From Bacillota bacterium (GTDB lineage Bacteria > Bacillota_I > Bacilli_A > Erysipelotrichales > Erysipelotrichaceae), in NCBI GenBank assembly GCA_023388535.1, contig JAEWFZ010000034.1, forward strand, positions 32,180 to 96,179: a DNA stretch of 64,000 bases, written 5' to 3'. Shown here one piece after another: positions 43,252-51,939 of the stretch. How positions within the stretch are numbered: the stretch's first letter is position 1; every line of letters starts with the position of its first letter. Under the pieces are notes generated by a model. It searched no databases, was not told the origin of the DNA, and saw only the letters and a program-made list of their open reading frames with translations. A program made the position numbers and the translations under genes.

Positions 43252-44463
43252 TTAACTAAAGTGATTATTTTCTAAAAAGTCCTCTCCTTTTTGAACTTCG
43301 GTATAGCTCAAATTAGGATAATTTAGTTGTCTAAGTACCTCATAACCAACAATGGCTACACTATTACTCAAGTTTAAAGAACGTGCTTGTGGATGCATGG
43401 GAATGCGAATTAAGTGGTCAAAATTGTTTTTCAAAAGATCTAATGGCAGGCCCGTTGATTCCTTGCCAAACATTAAATAAATATTATCCTTAACCTGACT
43501 AAAATCATAATCATTAGTCGGCCGTTTACCATAGCGGGTAATGTAATAGATAGTACCATCGACCGTTTCCATAAACGCGTTCAAATCATCATGGACCGTC
43601 ATTTCTAGATGCTCGGTATAGTCCATAGAACTGCGTTTTAGCTTTTTCTCGTTTAAGATAAAGCTGGTAGGTTCAATGATGTGCAAATGAAAGCCAGCCG
43701 CAGCACAAGTCCTCATAATGTTACCGGTATTTTGAGGGATTTCTGGTTCAAAGAGCACAACATGAATTTTGGCTGGATTAGTTTTTCTTTTTCGATTGAT
43801 TAGAAAAAGAACTATATACACTAAACCTAAACCAATTAGTGTCGTAAAGAATACTTTATAAACAAGCGGTTCAAAATAGTTTTGAGGAACTAATTGAATT
43901 AATCGATCCTTCTCTGGATCAAGCAACCATAAATCATTTCTAAAAAATAGTTTATGAAAACTCGTCCAAAAATTATTAAAGTCTATTATAAAATAAGTAC
44001 CAATCAATAATAACCCAGCAATTAAGCCCTTATATCCTAGCTTAATACCTTGATATAAATCAAAGAAAAAATGTCTTGAATAATAAGCTAAACCAATTAA
44101 AATCACTAAAGCTAAGCCGAAACTAATATTCCTAACCAGTAAGGAAGCTTGATATAAACCTTGGACATCCACCATATGATCGCTTTCTCTTTGGTTGAAA
44201 AATTCTTGTTTTTCTCCAGCAATCGTTACTTGACAAGCTAAATCATCACGCAAGCCTTGGATTTGTTCAAAGAGTATATTGGTACAATAATATAAATCAG
44301 TTTCCTGAATCTGAAGTTGTTCGGTTATTTTGTTTTCTTGATAGACCTGATACAAAAAAGCTTTATCAAATCCATAAGTATAAATACTACTTAACAGAAG
44401 CACCACAAAGATAAGTGGCGCAAGCAAAGCGATTAGTTTACGACTAGTAAAGAAATTGGACAT
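43252..44463 (-). CDS. Fusion: DUF1461 integral membrane domain + TrmL-type tRNA (cytidine/uridine-2'-O)-methyltransferase
   Basis: 403 residues. Residues 1-235 are a DUF1461/TIGR01906 membrane protein: helices near 9-28, 108-127, 140-162 and 205-226, with the diagnostic QEFFNQRESDHMVDVQGLYQ (residues 86-105) and FFRNDLWLLDPEKDRLIQLV (174-193). After a basic linker (INRKRKTNPAK) the rest is a complete SPOUT-class TrmL: IHVVLFEPEIPQNTGNIMRT near 238, IYLMFGKESTGLPLDLL near 330 and the knot-loop HPQARSLNLSNSVAIVGYEV near 358. TrmL methylates the 2'-O of wobble C34/U34 of tRNA-Leu. No start codon precedes the TrmL domain closely enough in-frame for separate translation, so this appears to be a true fusion. 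Its start overlaps rdgB by 20 bp. Confidence 0.88.
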   Translation of the reverse strand: MSNFFTSRKLIALLAPLIFVVLLLSSIYTYGFDKAFLYQVYQENKITEQLQIQETDLYYCTNILFEQIQGLRDDLACQVTIAGEKQEFFNQRESDHMVDVQGLYQASLLVRNISFGLALVILIGLAYYSRHFFFDLYQGIKLGYKGLIAGLLLIGTYFIIDFNNFWTSFHKLFFRNDLWLLDPEKDRLIQLVPQNYFEPLVYKVFFTTLIGLGLVYIVLFLINRKRKTNPAKIHVVLFEPEIPQNTGNIMRTCAAAGFHLHIIEPTSFILNEKKLKRSSMDYTEHLEMTVHDDLNAFMETVDGTIYYITRYGKRPTNDYDFSQVKDNIYLMFGKESTGLPLDLLKNNFDHLIRIPMHPQARSLNLSNSVAIVGYEVLRQLNYPNLSYTEVQKGEDFLENNHFS

Positions 44464-45025
44464 ATTCGACCGCTTTCTTCAGCGCTTTAGCACGATGGGA
44501 GATCTTTGATTTTAGTTCTGGAACTTCAGCAAAGGTTTGATTATAACCCTTTGGAACAAAGATTGGATCATAGCCAAATCCATCTTCTCCACTACTTTCC
44601 ATAGCGATATTTCCATAGACCACTTCTTGAATATCAAATCCTTGTTGTTGATAAATGATATGAATAGCACAAAGGAAAAAAGCTTTTCTATTAGATTGGT
44701 TTTCTAATAGCTCCAGAACTTTTTTGTTCTTATCTTTGTAATCTGGATATTCGGATAAAAAGCGAGCCGAATATATCCCAGGTTTTAGATCAAAAGCGGC
44801 AATACAAATACCCGAATCGTCCGCAATGATTAAATCCTGGGGAAAAGATTTAGCGATAGCTTTTGCCTTTATTCTGGCATTCTCAATAAAAGAGTTACCC
44901 GTCTCATCAATCGCTTCCAGCATTCCCAATTCATTCAAACCGATGACTTCAAGCTTTAGTTCTTTTAGTAAATCTTTAAATTCTGCAATTTTTGCGGAAT
45001 TATGACTAGCAACAATGACTCTCAT
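44444..45025 (-). CDS. rdgB: dITP/XTP pyrophosphatase
   Basis: RdgB/HAM1 family house-cleaning enzyme that removes non-canonical purine NTPs. The 193-residue protein has VASHNSAKIAEFKDLL near the N-terminus, LIIADDSGICIAAF near residue 65, EDGFGYDPIFVPKGYNQTFA near residue 145 and KSKISHRAKALKKAV near residue 170. The rplT terminator lies just upstream; its end overlaps the DUF1461-TrmL fusion gene by 20 bp. Confidence 0.95.
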   Translation of the reverse strand: MRVIVASHNSAKIAEFKDLLKELKLEVIGLNELGMLEAIDETGNSFIENARIKAKAIAKSFPQDLIIADDSGICIAAFDLKPGIYSARFLSEYPDYKDKNKKVLELLENQSNRKAFFLCAIHIIYQQQGFDIQEVVYGNIAMESSGEDGFGYDPIFVPKGYNQTFAEVPELKSKISHRAKALKKAVEYVQFLY

Positions 45026-45053
45026 AGAAAAAAACTAGGTAAAACCCTAGTTT
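45025..45053 (-). terminator. Intrinsic terminator of the infC-rpmI-rplT operon
   Basis: AAACTAGG/CCTAGTTT arms (45032-45039 and 45046-45053) with a T-run on the minus strand; the stem overlaps the end of rplT. Confidence 0.85.
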
Positions 45054-45411
45054 AGTTGCTTAATGCAGATTTAGCTTGAGCGACAATATCTTCAAAACCT
45101 TTAGCATCGTGAATTGCGATTTCAGATAGCATCTTACGGTTTAATTGGATATTGGCTAGTCGAAGACCATGCATTAATTGGGAATAACTCATATCGTGCA
45201 TACGGGCCGCAGCATTGATACGGGTAATCCATAATTTACGCATATTTCTCTTTAATAAGCGGCGATCAATGTAAGCATAACGCATTGAACGCATGACTTG
45301 TTCATTAGCTGTTTTATATAAAGTATGTTTTGAACCATAATAACCCTTCGCGAGTTTTAATACTTTTTTACGACGAGCTCTGGTTGCAGCTCCACTTCTT
45401 GCTCTTGGCAT
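45052..45411 (-). CDS. rplT: 50S ribosomal protein L20
   Basis: 23S rRNA-binding protein needed early in 50S assembly; also the autoregulator of this operon in other bacteria. 119 residues with the L20 signatures [19 protein letters not shown] near residue 13 and [20 protein letters not shown] near residue 50. It is the last gene of infC-rpmI-rplT. A GGAG ribosome-binding site is present. Confidence 0.97.
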   Translation of the reverse strand: MPRARSGAATRARRKKVLKLAKGYYGSKHTLYKTANEQVMRSMRYAYIDRRLLKRNMRKLWITRINAAARMHDMSYSQLMHGLRLANIQLNRKMLSEIAIHDAKGFEDIVAQAKSALSN

Positions 45412-45435
45412 GTTGTTTCTCCTCTACTTTTACCT

Positions 45436-45624
45436 TTAAATTAATGTTTTAATACGTTTTTGATCGGTTGGATGTACTAGACTTGCTTTGCGTAGTTTAC
45501 GTTTTTGTTTTTGTGTTTTATTGGCAGCAAAGTGGCTAGTATAAGCGTGACCGCGTTTTAATTTACCAGATGCTGTCTTTTTAAATCTCTTTTGAACCGA
45601 TTTTTTAGTCTTCATTTTTGGCAT
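45436..45624 (-). CDS. rpmI: 50S ribosomal protein L35
   Basis: 62-residue basic protein: [20 protein letters not shown], then [20 protein letters not shown] and KTLI at the end. I use the ATG at 45622-45624, preceded by AAGGAGAG; the overlap with infC is about 20 bp. The frame is open further upstream inside infC but that part is not L35. Confidence 0.96.
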   Translation of the reverse strand: MPKMKTKKSVQKRFKKTASGKLKRGHAYTSHFAANKTQKQKRKLRKASLVHPTDQKRIKTLI

Positions 45625-46168
45625 TTTCGTTACTCTCCTTCTTCTTATCCTTGGTTGGGACAATGATGGTTGACATAGTATTACCTTCCATTTTCGGCTT
45701 CATTTCGACATCAGCAATATCGGATGTTTTCTCAATGAATTCACTCATTGTTTTCCGACCGACGTCTAAACGGGTAATTAAACGGCCTCTAAAGCGCATG
45801 TCAACTTTAACTTTTTTTCCTTGTTGAATCCAACGTCTTGCTTGGTTCAACTTGGTTTCAAAATCATGGGTGTCAATAACGGGTGATAAACGCAAAGGTT
45901 TAATTTCCGTTAAATGTTGGCGTTTCTTTGATTCTCGAGCTTTCTTTTGTTGCTCGAATTTGAATTTTCCATAGTCCATAATTTTACAGACTGGTGGTTT
46001 AGCGTTGGGGGCTACACAAAGTAAATCCAATTGGTAATCATAGGCTTTCTGCAAGGCTTCACGACGCATAAAAATGCCTAGTTGTTCCCCTTCTGGTCCA
46101 ATGACCATGACTTCTTTAAAGCGAATGTTTTCATTCACAAGATCTTCATTATGTCTATTACGTGAGAT
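45605..46168 (-). CDS. infC: Translation initiation factor IF-3, with a non-canonical ATC start codon
   Basis: Binds 30S and enforces start-codon fidelity. Domains: IF3-N (residues about 10-80, [20 protein letters not shown] and [19 protein letters not shown]) and IF3-C (residues about 85-175, [20 protein letters not shown]). No ATG/TTG exists where the family N-terminus should be. A perfect AGGAGG (46177-46182) stands 8 nt before ATC at 46166-46168, giving an (I/M)[13 protein letters not shown] start. A GTG at 46175-46177 overlaps the Shine-Dalgarno itself and would be a poor start. AUU/AUC starts are known for infC because IF3 represses its own non-standard start codon. Confidence 0.9.
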   Translation of the reverse strand: MSRNRHNEDLVNENIRFKEVMVIGPEGEQLGIFMRREALQKAYDYQLDLLCVAPNAKPPVCKIMDYGKFKFEQQKKARESKKRQHLTEIKPLRLSPVIDTHDFETKLNQARRWIQQGKKVKVDMRFRGRLITRLDVGRKTMSEFIEKTSDIADVEMKPKMEGNTMSTIIVPTKDKKKESNENAKNED

Positions 46169-46185
46169 AAGCTCCACCTCCTATA

Positions 46186-46318
46186 TCATAAAAAAAGCAC
46201 TCACTGAGCACTTCTTCAACGATATATCCGGCTTAATTAAAAGATTCGATATAGCATTTACCTAAAGCCGTGGGCTATCAGGTGAGAAGAGTGCTTCTAC
46301 TTTCTAAACGTCTACAAA
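46186..46318 (-). promoter_or_regulatory. infC operon leader, probable L20-type attenuator
   Basis: Minus-strand leader of about 130 nt. It ends in a terminator AAGTGCTC/GAGTGCTT (two G-U pairs) with loop AGT and seven T (46191-46214). An upstream GAAGCACTC (about 46289-46297) is complementary to the 3' half GAGTGCTTT and could form an antiterminator. This fits the L20 leader mechanism known in Bacillus. Confidence 0.7.
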
Positions 46319-46347
46319 AGAATAACACAGCTCTTACCTCTTGTCAA
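46319..46347 (-). promoter_or_regulatory. Promoter of the infC operon
   Basis: TTGACA (46342-46347), 17-nt spacer, TATTCT (46319-46324) on the minus strand: a consensus -35 with a modest -10. Confidence 0.75.
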
Positions 46348-46428
46348 ACCAATTCGCTCAAAAGGACGATATAAGCCATATAATTGCTAATAACTCAAGT
46401 AATTAGGTTATCAAAAGAAATGATTGTT

Positions 46429-46437
46429 TGATATAAT
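46429..46437 (+). promoter_or_regulatory. Extended -10 promoter of proS
   Basis: TGATATAAT at 46429-46437, 17 nt before the proS ATG, with GAGGTG between. No clear -35 and no T-box leader. Confidence 0.6.
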
Positions 46438-46454
46438 GTATCAGCGAGGTGTCT

Positions 46455-48149
46455 ATGAAATTATCAAATAGTTATTTCTTTACATTACGTGAGAATGTAA
46501 AAGATGAAGATTCCCAAAGTGGAAATTTATTAGTAAGAGCCGGAATGGTCAAAAAGACCTCATCGGGCGTTTATATGTTACTGCCCCTGGGCTTAAAAGT
46601 GTTCCAGAAAATCGAAACGATCATCCGCGAAGAAATGAATGCGATTAATTCCTTGGAATTAAGTATGCCAGCTTTGATAGCGGAAGAAGTCTTTATTAAT
46701 TCTGGTCGAAGAGAGGCTTTCGGTAACTCCATGTTTACGATGAAAGACCGTTTTAATAAACCCTTTGTCTTAGGACCAACCCACGAAGAATTATTTGTCT
46801 CCGCAGCTCAAATGGCAATTCATTCCTATAAAGATTTGCCGATCAGTTTATATCAATTTCAGACTAAATTCCGGGACGAACCAAGACCTCGATTTGGTTT
46901 AATTCGAGTCCGTGAATTTGTTATGAAAGACGCCTATACCTTTGATAAAGATGAAGCCGGTATGAACGCGTCCTATGATGCGATGTTTAAAGCCTATCAA
47001 CGCATCTTTGAGCGGCTTCATTTAAAAACCATGGTCGTACGAGCGGATACTGGCGTTATGGGTGGTTTACTCTCAGAAGAGTTCCAAGCCTTATCGGACA
47101 TCGGTGAAGATATCATTGTAGTCCAGGAAGAAAGCAACTATACTTCCAATATTGAAGTCGCCGCATGTCATCCACCACTTGAAATTTCAAACGAAGAACC
47201 AAAAACAATCGAAGAAGTATATACCCCTAACGCTCAAACCATAGAAGAAGTCAGCGCCTACTTGAAACAGCCGGTGACAAGTTTTGTTAAGACCTTAATT
47301 TATAAAGTTGATGATGCCTTCTATGCGTTATTACTGCGTGGCGATCACGAAGTAAATGAAACGAAAGTACGCAAATTACTAAATGCTTCCGAAGTTGAAT
47401 TGGCTAGTTTTTACGATGTCGAAACCTTAACAAAAGCTCCAGTAGGCTTTGCGGGTCCAATCGGACTTGAAGTACCGATTCTAATGGATCAAGAAGTCAC
47501 GGCCTTAGCTAACTTTACAGTTGGGGCTAATAAAGCCGACCATCACCTTATCAATGTCAATCTAAAGGACTTTGAAGTCTTCAAAACTGCTGATTTGCGT
47601 AATATCGAAGAAGGCGATCTTTGTGAAAACGGCGTCGGTCCAGTAGTCTTTAAACGCGGTATTGAAGTTGGTAATACCTTCAAGCTAGGCGATAAATACT
47701 CAAAAGCTTTAGATCTTGAATATTTAGATGAAAACAACACCTTACATCCAGTGCAAATGGGATCCTATGGGATTGGTCTTGGCCGTTGCTTAGCTGCCAT
47801 CGTTCAACAAAATCATAGTGAAAAAGGCATCCTCTGGCCTAAAAATCTATCGCCTGTTCAAGTTGGTATCGTCCTCATCAATGCCAAGGACGAACTACAA
47901 CAACAAATCGGCAACCAATTATACGAACGCTTTAATAAGCTCGGATATGACACCGTACTCGATGATCGTAACCAAAGACCGGGCGTTAAGTTTAACGATA
48001 TGGAACTGATAGGAACTACGGTTCGAATTACCTTGGGACGCGATTTAGTTGACCAGCAAGTTGAAGTCAAAGCCATTGATCAAGACGAAAAGGTCTTAGT
48101 CTCTTTGGATGACCTAACTACTTGGGTTGAAACTTATTTTGAAAATTAA
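46455..48149 (+). CDS. proS: Proline--tRNA ligase (bacterial type with editing insertion)
   Basis: Charges tRNA-Pro and edits Ala. The 564-residue product has class II motifs: LGPTHEELFVSAA near residue 107, RDEPRPRFGLIRVREFVMKD near residue 140, and GSYGIGLGRCLAAIVQQNH near residue 437. Between them, residues 225-390 form the INS editing domain (VKTLIYKVDDAFYALLLRGD). The C-terminal anticodon domain follows. Start at ATG 46455 after a GAGGTG; the GTG two codons earlier lies too close to the ribosome-binding site. Confidence 0.96.
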   Translation: MKLSNSYFFTLRENVKDEDSQSGNLLVRAGMVKKTSSGVYMLLPLGLKVFQKIETIIREEMNAINSLELSMPALIAEEVFINSGRREAFGNSMFTMKDRFNKPFVLGPTHEELFVSAAQMAIHSYKDLPISLYQFQTKFRDEPRPRFGLIRVREFVMKDAYTFDKDEAGMNASYDAMFKAYQRIFERLHLKTMVVRADTGVMGGLLSEEFQALSDIGEDIIVVQEESNYTSNIEVAACHPPLEISNEEPKTIEEVYTPNAQTIEEVSAYLKQPVTSFVKTLIYKVDDAFYALLLRGDHEVNETKVRKLLNASEVELASFYDVETLTKAPVGFAGPIGLEVPILMDQEVTALANFTVGANKADHHLINVNLKDFEVFKTADLRNIEEGDLCENGVGPVVFKRGIEVGNTFKLGDKYSKALDLEYLDENNTLHPVQMGSYGIGLGRCLAAIVQQNHSEKGILWPKNLSPVQVGIVLINAKDELQQQIGNQLYERFNKLGYDTVLDDRNQRPGVKFNDMELIGTTVRITLGRDLVDQQVEVKAIDQDEKVLVSLDDLTTWVETYFEN

Positions 48150-48172
48150 TGCTAGAAATTCTAGCATTTTTT
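48149..48172 (+). terminator. Intrinsic terminator of proS
   Basis: AATGCTAGAA/TTCTAGCATT arms, then a run of T, directly after the proS stop. Confidence 0.9.
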
Positions 48173-48176
48173 TTAT

Positions 48177-48208
48177 AAAAAGGAATAGCTTTTTGGGGCT
48201 ATTCCTTG
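48177..48208 (-). terminator. Intrinsic terminator of the 88-residue protein gene
   Basis: AAGGAATAGC/GCTATTCCTT arms flank an 8-nt loop, with T residues on the minus strand. The stem overlaps the stop codon of the gene it ends. Confidence 0.8.
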
Positions 48209-48465
48209 TTTTGATTTATTTCATTAGCAATCGTTTCGAGAGTTTCTTTCCATTCTTTTTTCAAACTTTCAAAGAAACTAGTTTTCTTTTTCGTTTCTTT
48301 GATTCTTATCCTGTTAACGGGTTCATCCAATCTACGTTGTAACTCTTGGTGAGCTTCGTGCTTGCGGCGATAAATCTCGGTTTCAGTTTGATCAATTGGC
48401 ACATCTGGGGTAGTCATAATTTCTTCAAGTTCACCACCATAAGGTGTTTTTATTTTCTTAAACAT
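48199..48465 (-). CDS. Small charged helical protein, function unknown
   Basis: 88 residues, no membrane segment. It starts MFKKIKTPYGGELEEIMTTP, has a middle amphipathic segment YRRKHEAHQELQRRLDEPVN and a basic/acidic C-terminal helix (SFFESLKKEWKETLETIANE). The MFKK-hydrophobic start with a nearby PxYGG echoes the MFKKLK/SPIYG features of the proline-rich protein at 6735-7406. A strong GAGGAGG ribosome-binding site makes it likely real. It precedes the ABC permease gene region on the same strand. I do not recognise the family. Confidence 0.65.
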   Translation of the reverse strand: MFKKIKTPYGGELEEIMTTPDVPIDQTETEIYRRKHEAHQELQRRLDEPVNRIRIKETKKKTSFFESLKKEWKETLETIANEINQNKE

Positions 48466-48489
48466 TAGAATACCTCCTCTTAATTAGTA

Positions 48490-49221
48490 TTATACTTCAT
48501 CCAAATAGGATAATCTAGCTGAAAGATAACCCAAAAAAGAACTAATTAACAAGGAAATTAAAACCATCCAACCACTATAAGCCAAGACCGTCACCATATC
48601 CAAATTGGATCGAGCGAACGCTAATTGATAACCAATCCCATTCATTATGGCGACTAAAACTTCCGCATTAATCGTCGTTTTAATAGCTAAAAGGATGCTA
48701 CTTCTCAACATCGCTATCAAGGCACTCATCATCAGTGGTAAATACACTTTAAAAATATTATCCAAGAAAGTGGAACCATATAAATTAAGTACCGCCTTAT
48801 AGCGTGTCTCGATGGTGTGGGTCGCGTTAACCAAAAAATCATACAAAATGGGAAAGATAATTAAAATACCTACCACCATAATAGAAATCTCCCGACCCAG
48901 CCAAATTAAAGAGATAATTAAAAAAGCAGCTACTGGTAAAGTTCGAATAATGTCGTTAATAGCCTCCAGCATTTGCTTTAATAACTTACTTTTCAAGGTA
49001 AGTATCAAGGCTAACAAGGCCAGCAAAAAACCAAAAACAACCGTCCAAAAAATTCTAACGACGGTTGCTAATAGATGAGTATAAAAGCTGGGTTGCTTAA
49101 GCATTGTCATCATCTTGTTAATCACCATAATCGGCGATGGTAAAAGGATATCGTTGTTAAGAGAAAACGATATCAAATACCATACCAAGAGTAAAAACGA
49201 ATAAGACCATAGCTTTTTCAT
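48490..49221 (-). CDS. ABC transporter permease (TauC/SsuC-like importer type)
   Basis: 243 residues with five or six membrane helices and the binding-protein-dependent permease loop, here PVAAFLIISLIWLGREISIM near residue 97 and the EAA-like region near 145 (VLNLYGSTFLDNIFKVYLPL). Such permeases import sulfonates, nitrate, riboflavin or pyrimidine precursors. It lies 3 bp after the binding-protein gene. No ATPase gene is adjacent, so the complex must use an ATPase encoded elsewhere, if functional. Confidence 0.85.
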   Translation of the reverse strand: MKKLWSYSFLLLVWYLISFSLNNDILLPSPIMVINKMMTMLKQPSFYTHLLATVVRIFWTVVFGFLLALLALILTLKSKLLKQMLEAINDIIRTLPVAAFLIISLIWLGREISIMVVGILIIFPILYDFLVNATHTIETRYKAVLNLYGSTFLDNIFKVYLPLMMSALIAMLRSSILLAIKTTINAEVLVAIMNGIGYQLAFARSNLDMVTVLAYSGWMVLISLLISSFLGYLSARLSYLDEV

Positions 49222-49224
49222 AAA

Positions 49225-50136
49225 CTACTTAATAATATGATTACCAGAAAGCTCAAGATTGAGCGCTTTTAAAAATTCCGCTAAATCAGATTCGATCGAA
49301 TTCGCTTTAACTAAATTAATCGATAGCTTACTGAAGGTTGCTTCAATTAAAGCAGCATTAGGTACCCCTAATTTTTCCGCCCCAATCGACTCGATTTTTG
49401 CTTTCAAATCGACAGGATTAGCAACATATCCGGCCATCTTATCAACCATTTCATTGATCGCCTTCGAATGACTAGCGTATTTATCTTTATGTACAAATAA
49501 GGCGGCTTGAGGGAAATTGTCTTTTTGTTTTAAGTCTTTATAAAGATTTTGAACATCAAATAGGATTTCAATATCCTTGTTCATTTCTTTAGCTTTAGCT
49601 AACGTGGCTTGAGCTGCTGGCATCGCAATCATAGCTAAATCAACCTTATCGGATAGTAAAGCTGCTTGCGCATCTACCACACTGCCAAACCATTCTAAAT
49701 TCGCCTTAGACAAACTTTCATTAGCTGCTACCACTTGTTTTAAGACAATACCAACAATCGCTTTCTCACCAAAACCAGCTAAACTTAATTGTGGCTTAGA
49801 TAAGGCTTCTTTTTTACCTAAGATATATAAATTACCCCAAGTAACTACCGAATGTAATTGATAATTGGTCTTTTCTTGATTAAGTAAATTTACCCCTAGA
49901 TTAATTGGTGCAATAATCGCATCATAATCGCTACTTGGATTGACTAGAGCGGCCTGAACTAAATCGGCGCCAGCTGTAATCTCAACCTCCACATTAGCCT
50001 CATCAAATAAAGGTATCGTACTTAGAGCTGGTGCCCCGGCTGGGGATAAGACCTTTAAGCTGGTTGCTTTTTCTTGTGGTTTATTACAACCAACTAATAT
50101 TAAAATCATTAAAATAATTAAACTAAGCTTTTTCAT
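49225..50136 (-). CDS. ABC transporter substrate-binding lipoprotein (NMT1/TauA-like)
   Basis: About 303 residues from the ATG at 50134-50136, preceded by GGAGGG. The signal ends in lipobox LVGC (Cys near residue 17). The mature protein shows the two-lobe SBP pattern of the SsuA/TauA/ThiY group: [20 protein letters not shown] near 35, [16 protein letters not shown] near 79, [20 protein letters not shown] near 155. The first lobe binds a small aromatic or sulfonate-type ligand in relatives; the ligand here is unknown. It overlaps the 3' end of thrS by 14 bp and is followed by the permease. Confidence 0.85.
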   Translation of the reverse strand: MKKLSLIILMILILVGCNKPQEKATSLKVLSPAGAPALSTIPLFDEANVEVEITAGADLVQAALVNPSSDYDAIIAPINLGVNLLNQEKTNYQLHSVVTWGNLYILGKKEALSKPQLSLAGFGEKAIVGIVLKQVVAANESLSKANLEWFGSVVDAQAALLSDKVDLAMIAMPAAQATLAKAKEMNKDIEILFDVQNLYKDLKQKDNFPQAALFVHKDKYASHSKAINEMVDKMAGYVANPVDLKAKIESIGAEKLGVPNAALIEATFSKLSINLVKANSIESDLAEFLKALNLELSGNHIIK

Positions 50137-51925
50137 GATAACCCTCCGTTGCATCTATAACTTTACTATCTACGGTTTCTTTAAACCACTGTAAGAATTC
50201 TTCCAAGGTCATTTCGACCGATAAACGCGTACCGTAGAAACGTACGGTAACTGTATTTCGTTCTACTTCACCATCACCGATTACGATTTGTAATGGAATC
50301 TTGTCCATTTGTGCTTCACGTAATCTAAAGCCTAATTTTTCGTTACGATGATCGACTTCTACTCGAGCTTGAAGTTTTAGAAGTTCTTCTTTCACCATAT
50401 TGGCGTATTCAAGGTGATTTTCATGATGAATCGGTAGAATAGTGGCTTGTTGGAAAGCTAACCATAATGGGAAGGCGCCCTTGTATTGCTCAATTAAATA
50501 AGCGACAAAACGTTCCATCGTTGAAACAACACCACGGTGAATAACCACCGGTCGATTATCTTTACTGCCATCTTCGGCGACATAGGTTAAGTCAAAACGC
50601 TCTGGTAATAAGAAATCCAATTGAATCGTCGATAAAGTTTCTTCGGTTCCTAAAGCAGTTTTAACTTGAATATCTAATTTAGGACCATAAAACGCCGCTT
50701 CACCAATCGCTTCTGTGTACTTCAGGTCGGTTTCATCCATCGCTGCTTTGATCATTGCTTCGGCTTTATCCCACATTTCATCGTCATCAAAATATTTCTC
50801 TTTATTTTCAGGATCTCGATAGGAAAGTCTGAAGCTATAGTTATCGAAATGAAAGTCTTTATATACCGCAATCACTAAATCTAAAGTTCTTAAAAATTCA
50901 TCTTTAATCTGATCGGGACGAACAAAGATATGAGCGTCGTTTAATGTCATTTCACGAACCCGTTGTAACCCAGAAAGTCCCCCGCTCTTCTCATAGCGAT
51001 GCATCATGCCTAATTCAGCGATTCGGATCGGTAATTCACGATAGGAATGTAAATCTTGTTTATAGACTTCCATATGATGTGGACAGTTCATTGGTCGTAA
51101 AACCAACTGTTCACCATCGCCCATGTCCATCGGTGGAAACATATCCTCATGATAATGATCCCAATGTCCTGATTTTTTATACAAATCGACATTAGCTAAA
51201 ATTGGCGTATAAACATGTTGATAGCCTAACGAGATTTCCTTATCGATAATATAGCGTTCGATAATACGACGGATGGTTGCGCCACGTGGTTTCCAAAACG
51301 GCAACCCTTGACCAACTTCCGGTAAAACAAAGAATAGATCGAGTTCTTTACCAATCTTACGATGATCGCGTTGCTTAGCTTCTTCGATGCGCTGTAAATA
51401 ATCTTCTAAACTTTCTTTATCCGGGAAACTAAAGCCATAGATACGTTGCAGCATTTTATTGTTGGCATCGCCTTTCCAATACGCACCAGCTACCTTATCG
51501 AGTTTAAAATGGCGAATATCGCGCGTGGACTCGACATGTGGGCCACGACATAAATCTTCCCAGTCTCCTTGTTTGTAGACGGAGATAACTTGTTCTGATT
51601 CATCCATTCGTTCAATTAAATCAATTTTGTATTGATCGTCTTTGAATCGCTCTAAGGCTTCTTCCTTGGTTAATTCTTCTCGATAAATACGTTTGTTTTC
51701 CTTAGAGATTCTTTTCATCATCTTTTCGATTTCGGGTAAATCAGCCTCTGATATTACCGCATCGCCAAGATCAATATCGTAATAAAATCCTTCTTCAACC
51801 ACGGGCCCTACCCAAAACTTTGCTTGTGGGTATAGTCGTTTAATGGCATGGGCCATTAAATGGGCGGTAGAGTGGTTTAAATCATGTAATTGTGGGTCAG
51901 TTCTAAAATCAATTCCAAAGCTCAT
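50123..51925 (-). CDS. thrS: Threonine--tRNA ligase lacking the N-terminal TGS domain
   Basis: Charges tRNA-Thr. 600 residues. It starts [20 protein letters not shown] and goes straight into the editing domain: [20 protein letters not shown] near residue 18 (HxxxH) and [13 protein letters not shown] near residue 120 (CxxxH), then the SAD segment. The catalytic core has motif [15 protein letters not shown] near 285, [20 protein letters not shown] near 315 and [20 protein letters not shown] near 460; the anticodon domain ends it. Typical enzymes of about 640 residues begin with a 60-residue TGS domain, absent here. Start chosen at ATG 51923-51925 after GGAGGTAAGCAAT. A T-box leader precedes. 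Confidence 0.95.
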   Translation of the reverse strand: MSFGIDFRTDPQLHDLNHSTAHLMAHAIKRLYPQAKFWVGPVVEEGFYYDIDLGDAVISEADLPEIEKMMKRISKENKRIYREELTKEEALERFKDDQYKIDLIERMDESEQVISVYKQGDWEDLCRGPHVESTRDIRHFKLDKVAGAYWKGDANNKMLQRIYGFSFPDKESLEDYLQRIEEAKQRDHRKIGKELDLFFVLPEVGQGLPFWKPRGATIRRIIERYIIDKEISLGYQHVYTPILANVDLYKKSGHWDHYHEDMFPPMDMGDGEQLVLRPMNCPHHMEVYKQDLHSYRELPIRIAELGMMHRYEKSGGLSGLQRVREMTLNDAHIFVRPDQIKDEFLRTLDLVIAVYKDFHFDNYSFRLSYRDPENKEKYFDDDEMWDKAEAMIKAAMDETDLKYTEAIGEAAFYGPKLDIQVKTALGTEETLSTIQLDFLLPERFDLTYVAEDGSKDNRPVVIHRGVVSTMERFVAYLIEQYKGAFPLWLAFQQATILPIHHENHLEYANMVKEELLKLQARVEVDHRNEKLGFRLREAQMDKIPLQIVIGDGEVERNTVTVRFYGTRLSVEMTLEEFLQWFKETVDSKVIDATEGYHEKA

Positions 51926-51939
51926 ATTGCTTACCTCCA

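Noticed and set aside
46175..46177. GTG as the infC start
   Set aside because: It overlaps the AGGAGG Shine-Dalgarno itself, leaving no spacing; ATC three codons later has an 8-nt spacing.
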